NCBI RefSeq assembly: GCF_052115485.1
Contig: NZ_JBFRGU010000004.1
Coordinates: 310,001-374,000 of the forward strand
Direction of reading: 5' to 3'
Source of the DNA: Microvirga sp052115485
GTDB lineage: Bacteria; Pseudomonadota; Alphaproteobacteria; Rhizobiales; Beijerinckiaceae
DNA: 64,000 bases
In this document: positions 35,274-43,507 of the stretch, one piece after another
How positions within the stretch are numbered: the stretch's first letter is position 1
Layout: every line of letters starts with the position of its first letter
The notes under the pieces: model-generated
Told to the model about the DNA's origin: nothing
The model's input: the letters and a program-made list of their open reading frames with translations, nothing else
Database searches by the model: none
Position numbers and translations under genes: made by a program

Positions 35274-36350
35274 GTGCACAAAACACCATCATCACCTGAT
35301 ATTTCTGACGGCATCTGTTATAATAAAACAGAACAGACGCCCGACGAGAAGATTCTGACCAATCTCGCGGCTGCGCTCGACCGCACGCTACCGGTGCCGC
35401 TCGGAATCCAGCTGCGTGGATTGATCGAATTCGGCATCGCGCTTGGCGAACTGCCGAGCGGCCAGCGGCTTCCGTCAGTGCGCGAGTTGGCCGAGCGAGC
35501 AGGCATCGCCCACATGACGGTCGCGACCGTCTATCGCGAATTGCGCGAGGCCGGACTGATCGAGGCAAAGCCCGGCGCTGGCACTTATGTGGGCGACGGG
35601 CATTCCAGCGACGGCCTACGCTCTTCCGCCATGCGCAAGATCCAGCGGCGCGTCGAAACGCTCTTCAACGAAGCGGAAGAGCTGGGGCTCGCGCCTTCCG
35701 TCGTCTCTTCGCTCGTCAATGCGCGTGCGGCTCGTGGCCGTGCGCAAACGCGTCCCCTGCATCTCGTCATGGTCGGCAATTTCATTGAGACGACGCGGCA
35801 ATATGCCGACCGGATTCGGGAATATCTCGAGCCTGGGGACAGCATCACGGTGACCACCGTCGATGCGTTGCAAGCGGGCGAATCTTTTCCGCAACCATGC
35901 GATGTCTGCATTACCCTCGCCCACCGCCGTGGCGAAGTGGAGCACCTGCTTCCGACCAGCATTCCCGTTGTGGGTCTGAGCTTTATTCCTTCAGAGGAAA
36001 CGCGCGCGCAGCTCGCCATGATCGATCCGATGGCCCGCGTCGGCATCGTGTCGATCTTTCCCGAGTTCATGGCCCTGATGAAGCCCGGCGTGCTGCGTTT
36101 CGCACCACACGTTTCGGATGTGGACGTGAGGCTTCTGACCGCTCCCGACCTCGAAGCGTTTCTCGCATCCGTCGATGTGGCGATTTACGCCAGCGGCGCG
36201 GAAGCGAAGGTCAAACAGCTTCTACCGCCTGATCGGCAAGCCACGGAATTTCGCTACGTACCGGATCCGCACGCCATTCGCGCCACGTTGCTGCCCGTGC
36301 TCGAGCGAGCGCGCTCGGCAAATGCCCAACAAGAGGAAGAGCCTTCATGA
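35274..36350 (+). CDS. GntR-type regulator with an unusual C-terminal domain
   Basis: The protein has a GntR winged helix (about residues 40-107: LPSGQRLPSVRELAERAGIA, TVYRELREAGLIEAKPGAGT). A C-terminal domain of about 200 residues follows, with the feel of a periplasmic-binding-type Rossmann sensor (LHLVMVGNFIETTRQYADRI); it is neither FCD, UTRA nor aminotransferase. The open frame begins with GTG at 35274, but the TATAAT box and dyad at 35314-35332 lie inside its first 20 codons. The real start may therefore be further downstream, for example the GTG at 35394. It is divergent from the peptide importer and upstream of the amide-pathway operon, which it overlaps by four bases. Confidence 0.8.
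   Translation: MHKTPSSPDISDGICYNKTEQTPDEKILTNLAAALDRTLPVPLGIQLRGLIEFGIALGELPSGQRLPSVRELAERAGIAHMTVATVYRELREAGLIEAKPGAGTYVGDGHSSDGLRSSAMRKIQRRVETLFNEAEELGLAPSVVSSLVNARAARGRAQTRPLHLVMVGNFIETTRQYADRIREYLEPGDSITVTTVDALQAGESFPQPCDVCITLAHRRGEVEHLLPTSIPVVGLSFIPSEETRAQLAMIDPMARVGIVSIFPEFMALMKPGVLRFAPHVSDVDVRLLTAPDLEAFLASVDVAIYASGAEAKVKQLLPPDRQATEFRYVPDPHAIRATLLPVLERARSANAQQEEEPS
35314..35332. promoter_or_regulatory. Dyad with TATAAT box at the GntR-type gene 5' end
   Basis: TCTGTT (35314-35319) and AACAGA (35327-35332) form a perfect 6-bp dyad around a consensus-like TATAAT (35319-35324). This is a plausible -10 element overlapped by an autoregulatory operator. It lies within the longest open frame of the regulator, so it bears on the start codon. 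Confidence 0.5.
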
Positions 36351-37042
36351 AAATCAGCGAGATGAATTGGTTTCAGGTCGAGGAATACCTGAAGACCGAC
36401 GACCGCGCGGTGGTGCCGCTCGGCTGCACGGAGCAGCACGCCTATCTGAGCCTCTCCGTCGACAGCATCCTCGCCGAACGTGTTGCCGTTGAAGCAGCTG
36501 AACCTCTCGGTGTGCCGGTCTTTCCGGTTGTTGCTTACGGCATCACGCCCTATTTCATGGCCTATCCCGGCACAATCACCATGAGAGCCGAGACATATCT
36601 TCATATCATCACCGATATTCTCGATTCGCTGCGCCGCACGGGCTTCCGCCGCATCCTGTTCGTCAACGGGCATGGCGGTAACGCACCGGGGCAGGCTGCC
36701 GCCATCGAGTGGATGGACAAGAATTCCGATTGTCGTGTTCGCTTCCACAATTGGTGGAACGCTCCTCGTACCTTCGAGAAAGTAAAGGCCATCGATCCCG
36801 TCGCCTCGCATGCTTCCTGGATGGAGAATTTTCCCTGGACACGCCTACCCGGTATCGAGCAGCCCGATGTCCAAAAACCCATGGTCGATCTTGAGCGCAT
36901 GCGCACCTTCGGCCCCGAGGGCGTTCGCGAAATTCTCACCGATGGCAATTTCGGCGGTCGCTTTCAGCGCCCGGACGAAGACATGCAAGCCATCTGGTCC
37001 GTCGCCCTGGACGAAACCCGCGCGCTGATCGAGACCTGGTAA
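36347..37042 (+). CDS. Creatininase/creatinine-amidohydrolase family protein
   Basis: This 231-residue protein belongs to the creatininase family, zinc or manganese amidohydrolases that open cyclic amides or hydrolyse formamides. Recognisable blocks are VVPLGCTEQHAYLSLSVDSI (metal ligands around E and H), FVNGHGGN (His-containing) and the C-terminal DERTRALIETW-like end. It overlaps the regulator stop by four bases (ATGA) and its own stop overlaps the next start by one base, so it is the first enzyme of a coupled operon. The substrate is unknown; creatinine itself is only one of several family options. Confidence 0.87.
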   Translation: MKISEMNWFQVEEYLKTDDRAVVPLGCTEQHAYLSLSVDSILAERVAVEAAEPLGVPVFPVVAYGITPYFMAYPGTITMRAETYLHIITDILDSLRRTGFRRILFVNGHGGNAPGQAAAIEWMDKNSDCRVRFHNWWNAPRTFEKVKAIDPVASHASWMENFPWTRLPGIEQPDVQKPMVDLERMRTFGPEGVREILTDGNFGGRFQRPDEDMQAIWSVALDETRALIETW

Positions 37043-38055
37043 TGAGCGACACAATTCTGATCTGGGGCGCCGGTGCCATCGGCGGAACGCTTGGCGCTTA
37101 TCTTACCCGCGCGGGCGAAGACGTGCTTCTCGTCGATATCGTCGAGCCGCATGTGGAAGCCATGAACCGGGACGGCCTCGTCATCGAAGGTCCGGTTGAG
37201 GCTTTCACGCAAAAAGTGCGCGCCACGACACCCGAGAACGTCAAGGGACGCTTCAAGCGAATCATTCTTGCTGTGAAAGCGCACCACACGCGCGATGCCG
37301 TGCGGGCGCTCATGCCGCATCTGGCTGAGGACGGCACCGTGTTGTCCGCCCAGAACGGCCTCAACGAGATCGTGATCGCAGAAGAGATCGGTGCGGCGAA
37401 GACTGTCGGCTGCTTCGTCAATTTCGGCGCGGATTGGCTTGAACCGGGGCGCATTCTCTTCGGCAACCGTGCCGCCGTCGCCATTGGTGCGCTTGACGGC
37501 AAGGCGACGAAAGAGGTGGAGGATTATCACCGCCTGCTCTCGATCTTCGAACCCAACGCGGTGCTCACAGACAATATCTGGGGCTATCTCTGGGGGAAGC
37601 TCGGGTATGGCGCGATGTTGTTCGCAACCGCTCTCACGCCTGCTTCCATGTCGGAAAACCTCGCCTCCGAGCGTCATTTCCCCGTCTTCCATGCACTAGG
37701 CCGCGAGGTGATGGCGGTGGCAAAGGCGCGGAGCGTGAAACCGCTCGGGTTCAACGGCTTCGTCCCGGAAGCCTTCATGCCCGGAGCCGATGAGGCCGCT
37801 GCGCGAACCTCTGTGGCCGCCATGGCCGAGTTCAACCGGCACACCGCCAAAACACATTCCGGCATCTGGCGTGATCTCGCCGTGCGCAAACGCAAGACCG
37901 AAGTCGATGCGCAAATCGCGATTATCGCGACGCTTGCAGCGCAAGTTGGGCAAAAGACGCCCACCATCTCCAAGCTCGTCGATCTCATTCACGACATTGA
38001 AGACGATCGCCGCGAACAATCCTGGTCCACTCTCGATCTTTTGTTGAACCCATGA
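37042..38055 (+). CDS. Ketopantoate reductase-family (ApbA/PanE-like) dehydrogenase
   Basis: This 337-residue NADPH-dependent dehydrogenase has the Rossmann motif IWGAGAIGGTLGAYLTRAG at residues 6-24 and the following conserved block VKAHHTRDAVRALMPHL near residues 80-96. A second domain contains the conserved Lys in WGKLGYGAMLF. In this family the reaction is reduction of a 2-oxo acid or oxidation of the hydroxy acid, but many paralogues in catabolic operons have unassigned substrates, and the gene context here is not pantothenate synthesis. It overlaps its neighbours by one and four bases. Confidence 0.88.
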   Translation: MSDTILIWGAGAIGGTLGAYLTRAGEDVLLVDIVEPHVEAMNRDGLVIEGPVEAFTQKVRATTPENVKGRFKRIILAVKAHHTRDAVRALMPHLAEDGTVLSAQNGLNEIVIAEEIGAAKTVGCFVNFGADWLEPGRILFGNRAAVAIGALDGKATKEVEDYHRLLSIFEPNAVLTDNIWGYLWGKLGYGAMLFATALTPASMSENLASERHFPVFHALGREVMAVAKARSVKPLGFNGFVPEAFMPGADEAAARTSVAAMAEFNRHTAKTHSGIWRDLAVRKRKTEVDAQIAIIATLAAQVGQKTPTISKLVDLIHDIEDDRREQSWSTLDLLLNP

Positions 38056-38807
38056 AACTCGACTTCACCAACCGCCGCGCCGTCGTCACCGGCGCGGCGC
38101 AAGGCATCGGCCGTACCATCGTCCAATCCCTCGCGGCTGAAGGCGCTCAGGTCTGGGCACTCGATATGGACGATGTCGGCCTTCGCACCGCTAAGGAAGT
38201 CGGCGCGCAACAAACACGCACGCTCGACCTCTCGGATCGGTCCGCTGTCGCGCGAACCATGACCGAGATGGCCGACACACTCGGCGGCATCGACATCCTG
38301 GTCAATTGCGCGGGTGGAGTCCGTGGCCAGGTGGCAAAACCCGTCGAGGACGTGAGCGAGGAGGAATGGCTCGTTCTCTTCGAGGCCAATGTCCATGGCG
38401 CTTTCTTCTGCTCGCAAGCCGTCGCACCACATATGAAGCGCAACGGCTTTGGGCGCATCGTCAATATCTCGTCTGGCGCCGGCCTGCGCCCGAGCCTCAC
38501 AGGCATTCAGGCTTACACGGCGTCGAAACACGCGCTCGTCGGTCTGACCAAGCAACTGAGCTTTGAACTCGGCCCCTTCGGCGTCACCGTCAACAGCGTC
38601 GCGCCGGGTTTCGTTCTCTCCAACCCCAACACGCAACGGCAATGGGAGAACTATGGCCCTGAAGGCCAGGCGCGACTCGTGCAGACCATCCACACCCGCC
38701 GCCTCGGCGCTCCGCAGGACATCGCCAACATGGTGATGTTCCTGACCTCCGACGCCGCGTCCTGGGTGTCGGGAGAAATCATTTCCGTCGATGGCGGTCG
38801 GTCGTAA
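38052..38807 (+). CDS. Short-chain dehydrogenase/reductase
   Basis: This 251-residue NAD(P)-dependent oxidoreductase has the cofactor motif TGAAQGIG at about residues 13-20, the structural CAGG (in place of NAG), the catalytic tetrad with Ser in ISSGAGL and YTASK (Tyr and Lys), and the usual C-terminal EIISVDGGRS. It is the third enzyme of the amide-pathway operon and overlaps the preceding gene by four bases. It probably interconverts a hydroxy and an oxo group on the pathway intermediate; the exact substrate cannot be read. Confidence 0.93.
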   Translation: MKLDFTNRRAVVTGAAQGIGRTIVQSLAAEGAQVWALDMDDVGLRTAKEVGAQQTRTLDLSDRSAVARTMTEMADTLGGIDILVNCAGGVRGQVAKPVEDVSEEEWLVLFEANVHGAFFCSQAVAPHMKRNGFGRIVNISSGAGLRPSLTGIQAYTASKHALVGLTKQLSFELGPFGVTVNSVAPGFVLSNPNTQRQWENYGPEGQARLVQTIHTRRLGAPQDIANMVMFLTSDAASWVSGEIISVDGGRS

Positions 38808-38843
38808 TCGGCGACAGCACACGTTTTTAAAGTGAGATTTGAC

Positions 38844-39740
38844 ATGAGCGAGACTCAAGACGCCCCATGGAACTGGCCGGAGGAGACCTGGCGCGCAAAA
38901 GTCGAGCATGTGCGTGCCGGACGCTCCCTGAAGCCGACCACATGGAAAAATGGCGCTCGTTGCGCAGTCGCCCTTTCCTTCGATGCGGATCACGAAACGA
39001 ATGAACTGCGCGACGGCGGCAAATCCATCGGCCGCATGTCACAGGGCCAATACGGCAACCGCCAGGGTGTGCCGCGCATTCTCAACGTGCTTGCAAAGCA
39101 TGACGCGAAGGCGACCTTCTTCGTTCCCGCCGTCAGTGCGCTTCTTTATGAGGACGAGCAGCAGCGTGTGGTGGCGGAAGGTCACGAAATCGGTATCCAT
39201 GGCTGGATTCACGAACTCAACAGCCAGCTTCCTTATGAGATCGAGCGCGATCTCATGTTCCGCTCCGCCGATACGCTGGAACGCATCACGGGCGTCCGCC
39301 CCGTCGGACTTCGCACGCCCTCCTGGGATTTCAGCGCCGATACGCTGCGCATCGAGCGCGAGCTCGGCCTGCTCTACGATTCGTCCCTCATGGCCGACGA
39401 CGATCCTTATGAAATCGTCGAGAAGGGCACGCCGACCGGGATCGTCGAACTACCGGTGGAATGGATTCGCGACGATGCGGTCTATTTCAACATGCACCGC
39501 TTCAACGGCCTGCGCCCGCAAATGCCACCGACGGCAGTCTACGACATCTTTCACCGGGAATTCGAACGCGCCTATGCGGAAGGCGGCCTTTTCCTCCTCA
39601 CCATGCATCCGCATGTGATCGGCTATCGCTCGCGCATCTGGATTCTCGAAATGCTTCTGGAAGAGATCTCCAAACGTTCGGACGTATGGGTCGCGACTCA
39701 TGCAGAGATCGCCGCCTATGCCAAGCAAGCCTGCGCCTGA
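38844..39740 (+). CDS. Polysaccharide-deacetylase-fold hydrolase (PuuE/cyclic-imidase-like)
   Basis: This 298-residue protein has a NodB-type deacetylase fold: the first metal block is ALSFDADHETNE (Asp-Asp, as in the allantoinase/PuuE/HpPgdA branch), followed by KATFFVPAVSAL and HEIGIHGWIHE (the two metal His). This branch includes peptidoglycan deacetylases, uric-acid allantoinase PuuE and cyclic imidases, all of which cleave amide bonds. The ATG at 38844 (MSETQDAPW) is used; an in-frame GTG lies 12 bases earlier. There is no signal peptide, which argues for a cytoplasmic amidohydrolase over a cell-wall enzyme. Confidence 0.85.
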   Translation: MSETQDAPWNWPEETWRAKVEHVRAGRSLKPTTWKNGARCAVALSFDADHETNELRDGGKSIGRMSQGQYGNRQGVPRILNVLAKHDAKATFFVPAVSALLYEDEQQRVVAEGHEIGIHGWIHELNSQLPYEIERDLMFRSADTLERITGVRPVGLRTPSWDFSADTLRIERELGLLYDSSLMADDDPYEIVEKGTPTGIVELPVEWIRDDAVYFNMHRFNGLRPQMPPTAVYDIFHREFERAYAEGGLFLLTMHPHVIGYRSRIWILEMLLEEISKRSDVWVATHAEIAAYAKQACA

Positions 39741-39752
39741 GCCCGGCGCATC

Positions 39753-39784
39753 GAAAGCCCAAGGAAAGCCCAAGGAAAGCCAAG
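39753..39784 (+). repeat. 11-bp tandem repeat at the asparaginase ribosome-binding region
   Basis: GAAAGCCCAAG occurs twice in tandem (39753-39763 and 39764-39774) and a third time with one C missing (39775-39784), ending seven bases before the ATG at 39791. Each unit provides an AAGGA-like Shine-Dalgarno core, so copy number would change initiation spacing. Confidence 0.7.
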
Positions 39785-39790
39785 AACACC

Positions 39791-40762
39791 ATGACCGGTT
39801 CAACCTCTCCCGATAATGATTTCGTTCTCGCCGTCCATGGCGGAGCGGGCACAATTCTGCGCAGCACGATGACGCCGGAGCGCGAGGCTGCCTATCACGC
39901 GGGCCTGCGCCGTTCCCTTGAAGCAGGCCGGGCTGTGCTGGCGGATGGCGGCGCGGCGCTCGATGCCGTCACTGCGGCGGTAGTGGAACTCGAGAACGAG
40001 CCTGTGTTCAATGCGGGTCGCGGTGCGGTCTATACCTCGGCCGGCAAGCAGGAAATGGACGCTGCCGTCATGGACGGCCGCAATCGTGCGGCGGGCGCAG
40101 TCGCTGGAATCTGCGGCCCGCGCAATCCGGTGCTGGCGGCTCGCGTCGTCATGGAGCGCTCGAACCATGTGATGCTGATCGGCGAAGGCGCTCTCGCCTT
40201 CTGTAGGGCGCAAGGCGTCGCCTTCGAAGAGCCGTCATACTTTTTCACCGAAGCGCGTTGGAAAGCTCTTCAGGACACGCTCGCCCTCCGTGAGCGAGGC
40301 GCGGACGATCACGACGATTCGCGAAAGCACGGCACGGTCGGCGCCGTGGCGCGCGATCGCCACGGCAACCTCGCGGCGGCAACGTCGACCGGCGGCATGA
40401 CCGGCAAGGCGCCTGGCCGTGTTGGTGATAGCCCGATCTTCGGTGCAGGCACCTGGGCCGACGACGCCTGCGCGATTTCAGGCACAGGACACGGTGAAAT
40501 CTTCATCCGCTACGCTGCCGGGCATGAGATCGCCGCGCGCCTGCGCCATACGGGTCAATCGCTGGAAGATGCCTCACGGATCGTCGTCATGGACATTCTG
40601 GCGCCCGCCGATGGCTCCGGTGGCCTGATCGCGGTCGACAAAACAGGCGCGGTCTCATTGCCGTTCAACTGCGCCGGAATGTATCGTGGCTATGTGCGCG
40701 CAGATAACGTTCTGCGCACCGCGATCTATGACGAGCCGCTGCGGGAATTTATCGGGGCTTAA
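39791..40762 (+). CDS. Isoaspartyl peptidase/L-asparaginase (Ntn-hydrolase)
   Basis: This 323-residue Ntn-hydrolase precursor self-cleaves before Thr182 in KHGTVGAVARD to give alpha and beta subunits. It has the N-terminal HGGAG (16-20) and the beta-subunit blocks LAAATSTGGMTGKAPGRVGD and SGTGHGEIFIR. The family hydrolyses beta-aspartyl dipeptides and asparagine. The frame is open upstream to 39461, but the ATG at 39791 gives the canonical N-terminus. It follows the deacetylase-like gene after 50 bases that include the 11-bp tandem repeat, and ends the operon. In context it may release Asp from an isoaspartyl-type amide. Confidence 0.93.
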   Translation: MTGSTSPDNDFVLAVHGGAGTILRSTMTPEREAAYHAGLRRSLEAGRAVLADGGAALDAVTAAVVELENEPVFNAGRGAVYTSAGKQEMDAAVMDGRNRAAGAVAGICGPRNPVLAARVVMERSNHVMLIGEGALAFCRAQGVAFEEPSYFFTEARWKALQDTLALRERGADDHDDSRKHGTVGAVARDRHGNLAAATSTGGMTGKAPGRVGDSPIFGAGTWADDACAISGTGHGEIFIRYAAGHEIAARLRHTGQSLEDASRIVVMDILAPADGSGGLIAVDKTGAVSLPFNCAGMYRGYVRADNVLRTAIYDEPLREFIGA

Positions 40763-40777
40763 GCGCGTTCGACGCGC
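40763..40777 (+). terminator. Short GC hairpin after the asparaginase gene
   Basis: GCGCGT and ACGCGC pair around a three-base loop directly after the stop of the asparaginase gene. It is followed by AATAAG with no T tract, so termination is only moderately supported. Confidence 0.4.
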
Positions 40778-40797
40778 AATAAGCTCCATCAGCCTCA

Positions 40798-40826
40798 TTC
40801 CCGCGCTTCATCTCGTAGCGCGGGAA
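40798..40826. terminator. Bidirectional stem-loop between convergent genes
   Basis: TTCCCGCGCT (40798-40807) and AGCGCGGGAA (40817-40826) form a perfect 10-bp stem with a nine-base loop, between the convergent asparaginase and D-2-hydroxyacid dehydrogenase genes. Position and strength favour a shared 3'-end element, though the T tract is minimal. Confidence 0.55.
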
Positions 40827-40863
40827 CACGCCGCTGTTGCCGCACACGTGGCGGATGTCTCGA

Positions 40864-41901
40864 TCAATACATCCGCTTCTTGTCGAGCACATTGACCATC
40901 TTGGCCGTCTCTCCGGCGAGATAGTGCTTCAAGTTGCGGCAGAAGATATCGGTGATCTTGCCGTTCTCGCTTGGGGCGGTGCTGGCCGAATGCGGGCTGA
41001 TCAGCACATTCGGCATGGTCCAGAGCGGCGAGCCCGGTGGAAGAGGTTCGACCGTCGTAACGTCGAGACCGGCAAAACCGACATGGCCGCGCGCCAGCGC
41101 ATCGATCAAGGCCACCTCATCCACCACCAGCCCTCGCGCGATGTTCACCAGAACGACACCCGGCTTCATCGCTGCAAAGGCCGCCGCGTTGATCATGCGA
41201 TCGGTTTGCGGGGTGTGCGGCGTCGCGAGAACGACATAATCCGCATCGGAAACGGCGCGATGAAGATCCGCCTGCCCCAGCACCTCATCCGCGCAAAGCT
41301 CGACGCGACGCTCCGGCGCGGGAGTGTTCACCAAAGCGATCACACGCATGCCAAAGGCTTTGGCGATGGCTCCGACACGCGCGCCGATCTGACCCGCGCC
41401 GACTACGGTGATGGTCTTGCCTGCGAGCTCCCCGCAGCAATAGCGGTCCCAGCGACGCGCCGCCTGATCGCTTTGGAGTCTCGGCAGATCCTTCGCATGC
41501 ATGAGAAGGACGAGAAAGACGAACTCCGTCAGCGAATCGGCATGAACACCACGCGCGGTCGTGACCAGAAGGTCTGTCTCGGCCAGGCCGAGCGCATGCA
41601 CGCGACGGCCGACGCCCGAACTCGTCGTCTGCACCCAGCGCACATGAGGCGCCGAGCTTAACCCGTCATCCGGAAAGTCCCAGAGAATCGTTGCACGGCC
41701 AAGAGCTTCTCGCCAGCGCTTTTCCTGAGAGGGCGTGCGTTTGAAACCTTCGCGCCCGTCATGATCCGCGATGTAGCGGGTCGGCGGCTGGCAATCCGCT
41801 TCGTAGATCACCTCGACCTCGGGCGACACCGCACGGATGCGCTCGACGTGTTCCGCCTCCAGGGGCGAGGTGATGAAAATCATATGTTTGAAGGAGGACA
41901 T
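40864..41901 (-). CDS. D-2-hydroxyacid dehydrogenase
   Basis: This 345-residue NAD(P)H enzyme reduces 2-oxo acids to D-2-hydroxy acids or the reverse. The cofactor fold is VVGAGQIGARVGAIAKAFG, and the catalytic Arg, Glu and His are in VNIARGLVVDE, LDVTTVEPLPP and LISPHSAS; the last lacks the usual Trp of the HIAW motif, as in several branches of the family. The ATG at 41901 (MSSFKHMIFITSPL) is preferred over the longer open frame. It stands alone between convergent genes, so its pathway is not fixed; it may serve either neighbouring operon. Confidence 0.9.
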   Translation of the reverse strand: MSSFKHMIFITSPLEAEHVERIRAVSPEVEVIYEADCQPPTRYIADHDGREGFKRTPSQEKRWREALGRATILWDFPDDGLSSAPHVRWVQTTSSGVGRRVHALGLAETDLLVTTARGVHADSLTEFVFLVLLMHAKDLPRLQSDQAARRWDRYCCGELAGKTITVVGAGQIGARVGAIAKAFGMRVIALVNTPAPERRVELCADEVLGQADLHRAVSDADYVVLATPHTPQTDRMINAAAFAAMKPGVVLVNIARGLVVDEVALIDALARGHVGFAGLDVTTVEPLPPGSPLWTMPNVLISPHSASTAPSENGKITDIFCRNLKHYLAGETAKMVNVLDKKRMY

Positions 41902-42050
41902 GGGGTCGTCGCTTTCCTGCCAGACGCATCGCGAGGGGATCACCCCACAACGCAGCAAAGCCACGCAGTCATGCCCTCCGTCAACCTCTAGATTCCCTGT
42001 TGTCGCATGATCCGGGCGAACAACCGGCTTCCACTTGTTCTGATCACGCT

Positions 42051-43484
42051 TTAGCGGCTATGGGCAAACATCACGTGTCGAACTTGTGTGTATTCGGTCA
42101 GGGCCGTCATGGAGAGATCGCTGCCATAGCCGGAGCTTCGCACGCCGCCATGAGGCATCTCGGTGGCAAAAACGCCATGGGTGTTGACCCAGGTGACACC
42201 GTAGCGAAGCGCGGCCGCCAAATGCGCCGCGCGGCCGGAATTACGCGTCCAGATCGACGAGGCAAGGCCATAAGGTGAACTGTTGGCCCAGCGAACCACC
42301 TGCTCCTCGTCCTTGAATGGCGTGATCGAGACGACGGGGCCGAAAACCTCGCGCTGGACGATTTCCGCATCCTGCGCCGTGGCGACCAGGGTCGGCTCGT
42401 AGAAAAAACCACGCCGATCCGGTGCCCGGCCACCGGCCACAATTTCCGCGCCGTTGTCTCGCGCGCGATCGATGAATCCGGCGACACGCTCACGCTGGCG
42501 CTCGGTGATCAGAGGGCCGACTTCAGCCTTCGGGTCGTCCGATTCCCCGTAGGGCAACGCCTTCACCGCCTGGCCGAGATCCGCGACGAGACGGTCATAA
42601 ATGGGCGCCGCCGCATAGATGTGGCAGGCGGCCGTGCAGTCCTGTCCGGCATTGTAGAAGCTCGCTTCCTTCAATGTCTCGATGAGGCTGCCGAGATCGG
42701 CGTCATCAAACACGATGACGGGCGCTTTGCCGCCGAGTTCGAGGTGGGTGCGCTTCAGCGTGTCCGTGGCTGCTGTGAGAATCTTGCGGCCAGTGCCGAC
42801 ATCGCCCGTAAGTGAAATCATGCGTACCAGCGGATGCGAAATCAGGCGTTGTCCGACGGTCGCGCCCGTCCCGGTAACGACGTTCACGACGCCGGGTGGC
42901 AGGATTTCCGCGAAGATCTCGGCAAGCTTCAGGAGTGTGAGGGGCGTGTGCTCCGAAGGTTTGATGACCAGCGTGTTGCCGGCCGCAATGGCCGGCGCGA
43001 TTTTCCAGCTCGCCATCAGCAGGGGATAATTCCAGGGCGCGATGGAGGCGATGACGCCGATGGGGTCACGCCTCAGCATGCTCGTGTGGCGGCCGTTGCG
43101 ATATTCGCCCGTCGGCACGCCCGGCATGGTGCGCGCGGCGCCGGCAAAAAAGCGGAAGACATCGACCACATTCGGCACTTCGCCGCCGAGTACATAGCGA
43201 TACTGCTTGCCGCAATTCATGGATTCGAGTTCAGCGAAGACGGCCGATTCTTCCTCAATGCGATCAGCAATGCGCAGGAGCGCGCGGGACCGCTCGCGGG
43301 GAGTCAGTGCCGCCCATGCCGGAAAGGCGGCTTCGGCCGCAGCGACGGCGCGGTCGACCTGCGCTTCGCCCCCCGTCGGCAGATCGACGATCAGTTCACC
43401 GGTCGAGGGGTTGGTGACGGGTTCAGTGCCGCCCTCACCCGCCTCGAAGCGGCCATCGATAAAAACCTGCGCGTTCTCGAACAT
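42051..43484 (-). CDS. patD: Gamma-aminobutyraldehyde dehydrogenase
   Basis: This 477-residue aldehyde dehydrogenase oxidises 4-aminobutyraldehyde to GABA in putrescine breakdown. The catalytic pair is Glu249 (LELGGKAP) and Cys283 (NAGQDCTAACHIYA). Several blocks match my memory of E. coli PatD (YdcW), such as VDVFRFFAGAAR, SMLRRDPIGVIASIAPWNYP and TWVNTH. In E. coli patD lies in the ydcSTUV importer operon; here too it follows an ABC importer and puuD. It ends the minus-strand operon, 23 bases after puuD. Confidence 0.85.
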   Translation of the reverse strand: MFENAQVFIDGRFEAGEGGTEPVTNPSTGELIVDLPTGGEAQVDRAVAAAEAAFPAWAALTPRERSRALLRIADRIEEESAVFAELESMNCGKQYRYVLGGEVPNVVDVFRFFAGAARTMPGVPTGEYRNGRHTSMLRRDPIGVIASIAPWNYPLLMASWKIAPAIAAGNTLVIKPSEHTPLTLLKLAEIFAEILPPGVVNVVTGTGATVGQRLISHPLVRMISLTGDVGTGRKILTAATDTLKRTHLELGGKAPVIVFDDADLGSLIETLKEASFYNAGQDCTAACHIYAAAPIYDRLVADLGQAVKALPYGESDDPKAEVGPLITERQRERVAGFIDRARDNGAEIVAGGRAPDRRGFFYEPTLVATAQDAEIVQREVFGPVVSITPFKDEEQVVRWANSSPYGLASSIWTRNSGRAAHLAAALRYGVTWVNTHGVFATEMPHGGVRSSGYGSDLSMTALTEYTQVRHVMFAHSR

Positions 43485-43507
43485 CGGTCGTTCCTAATGC
43501 ATTTCTT

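Noticed and set aside
39461..39790. Upstream extension of the asparaginase frame
   Set aside because: It overlaps the deacetylase-like gene in another frame; the canonical N-terminus starts at 39791.
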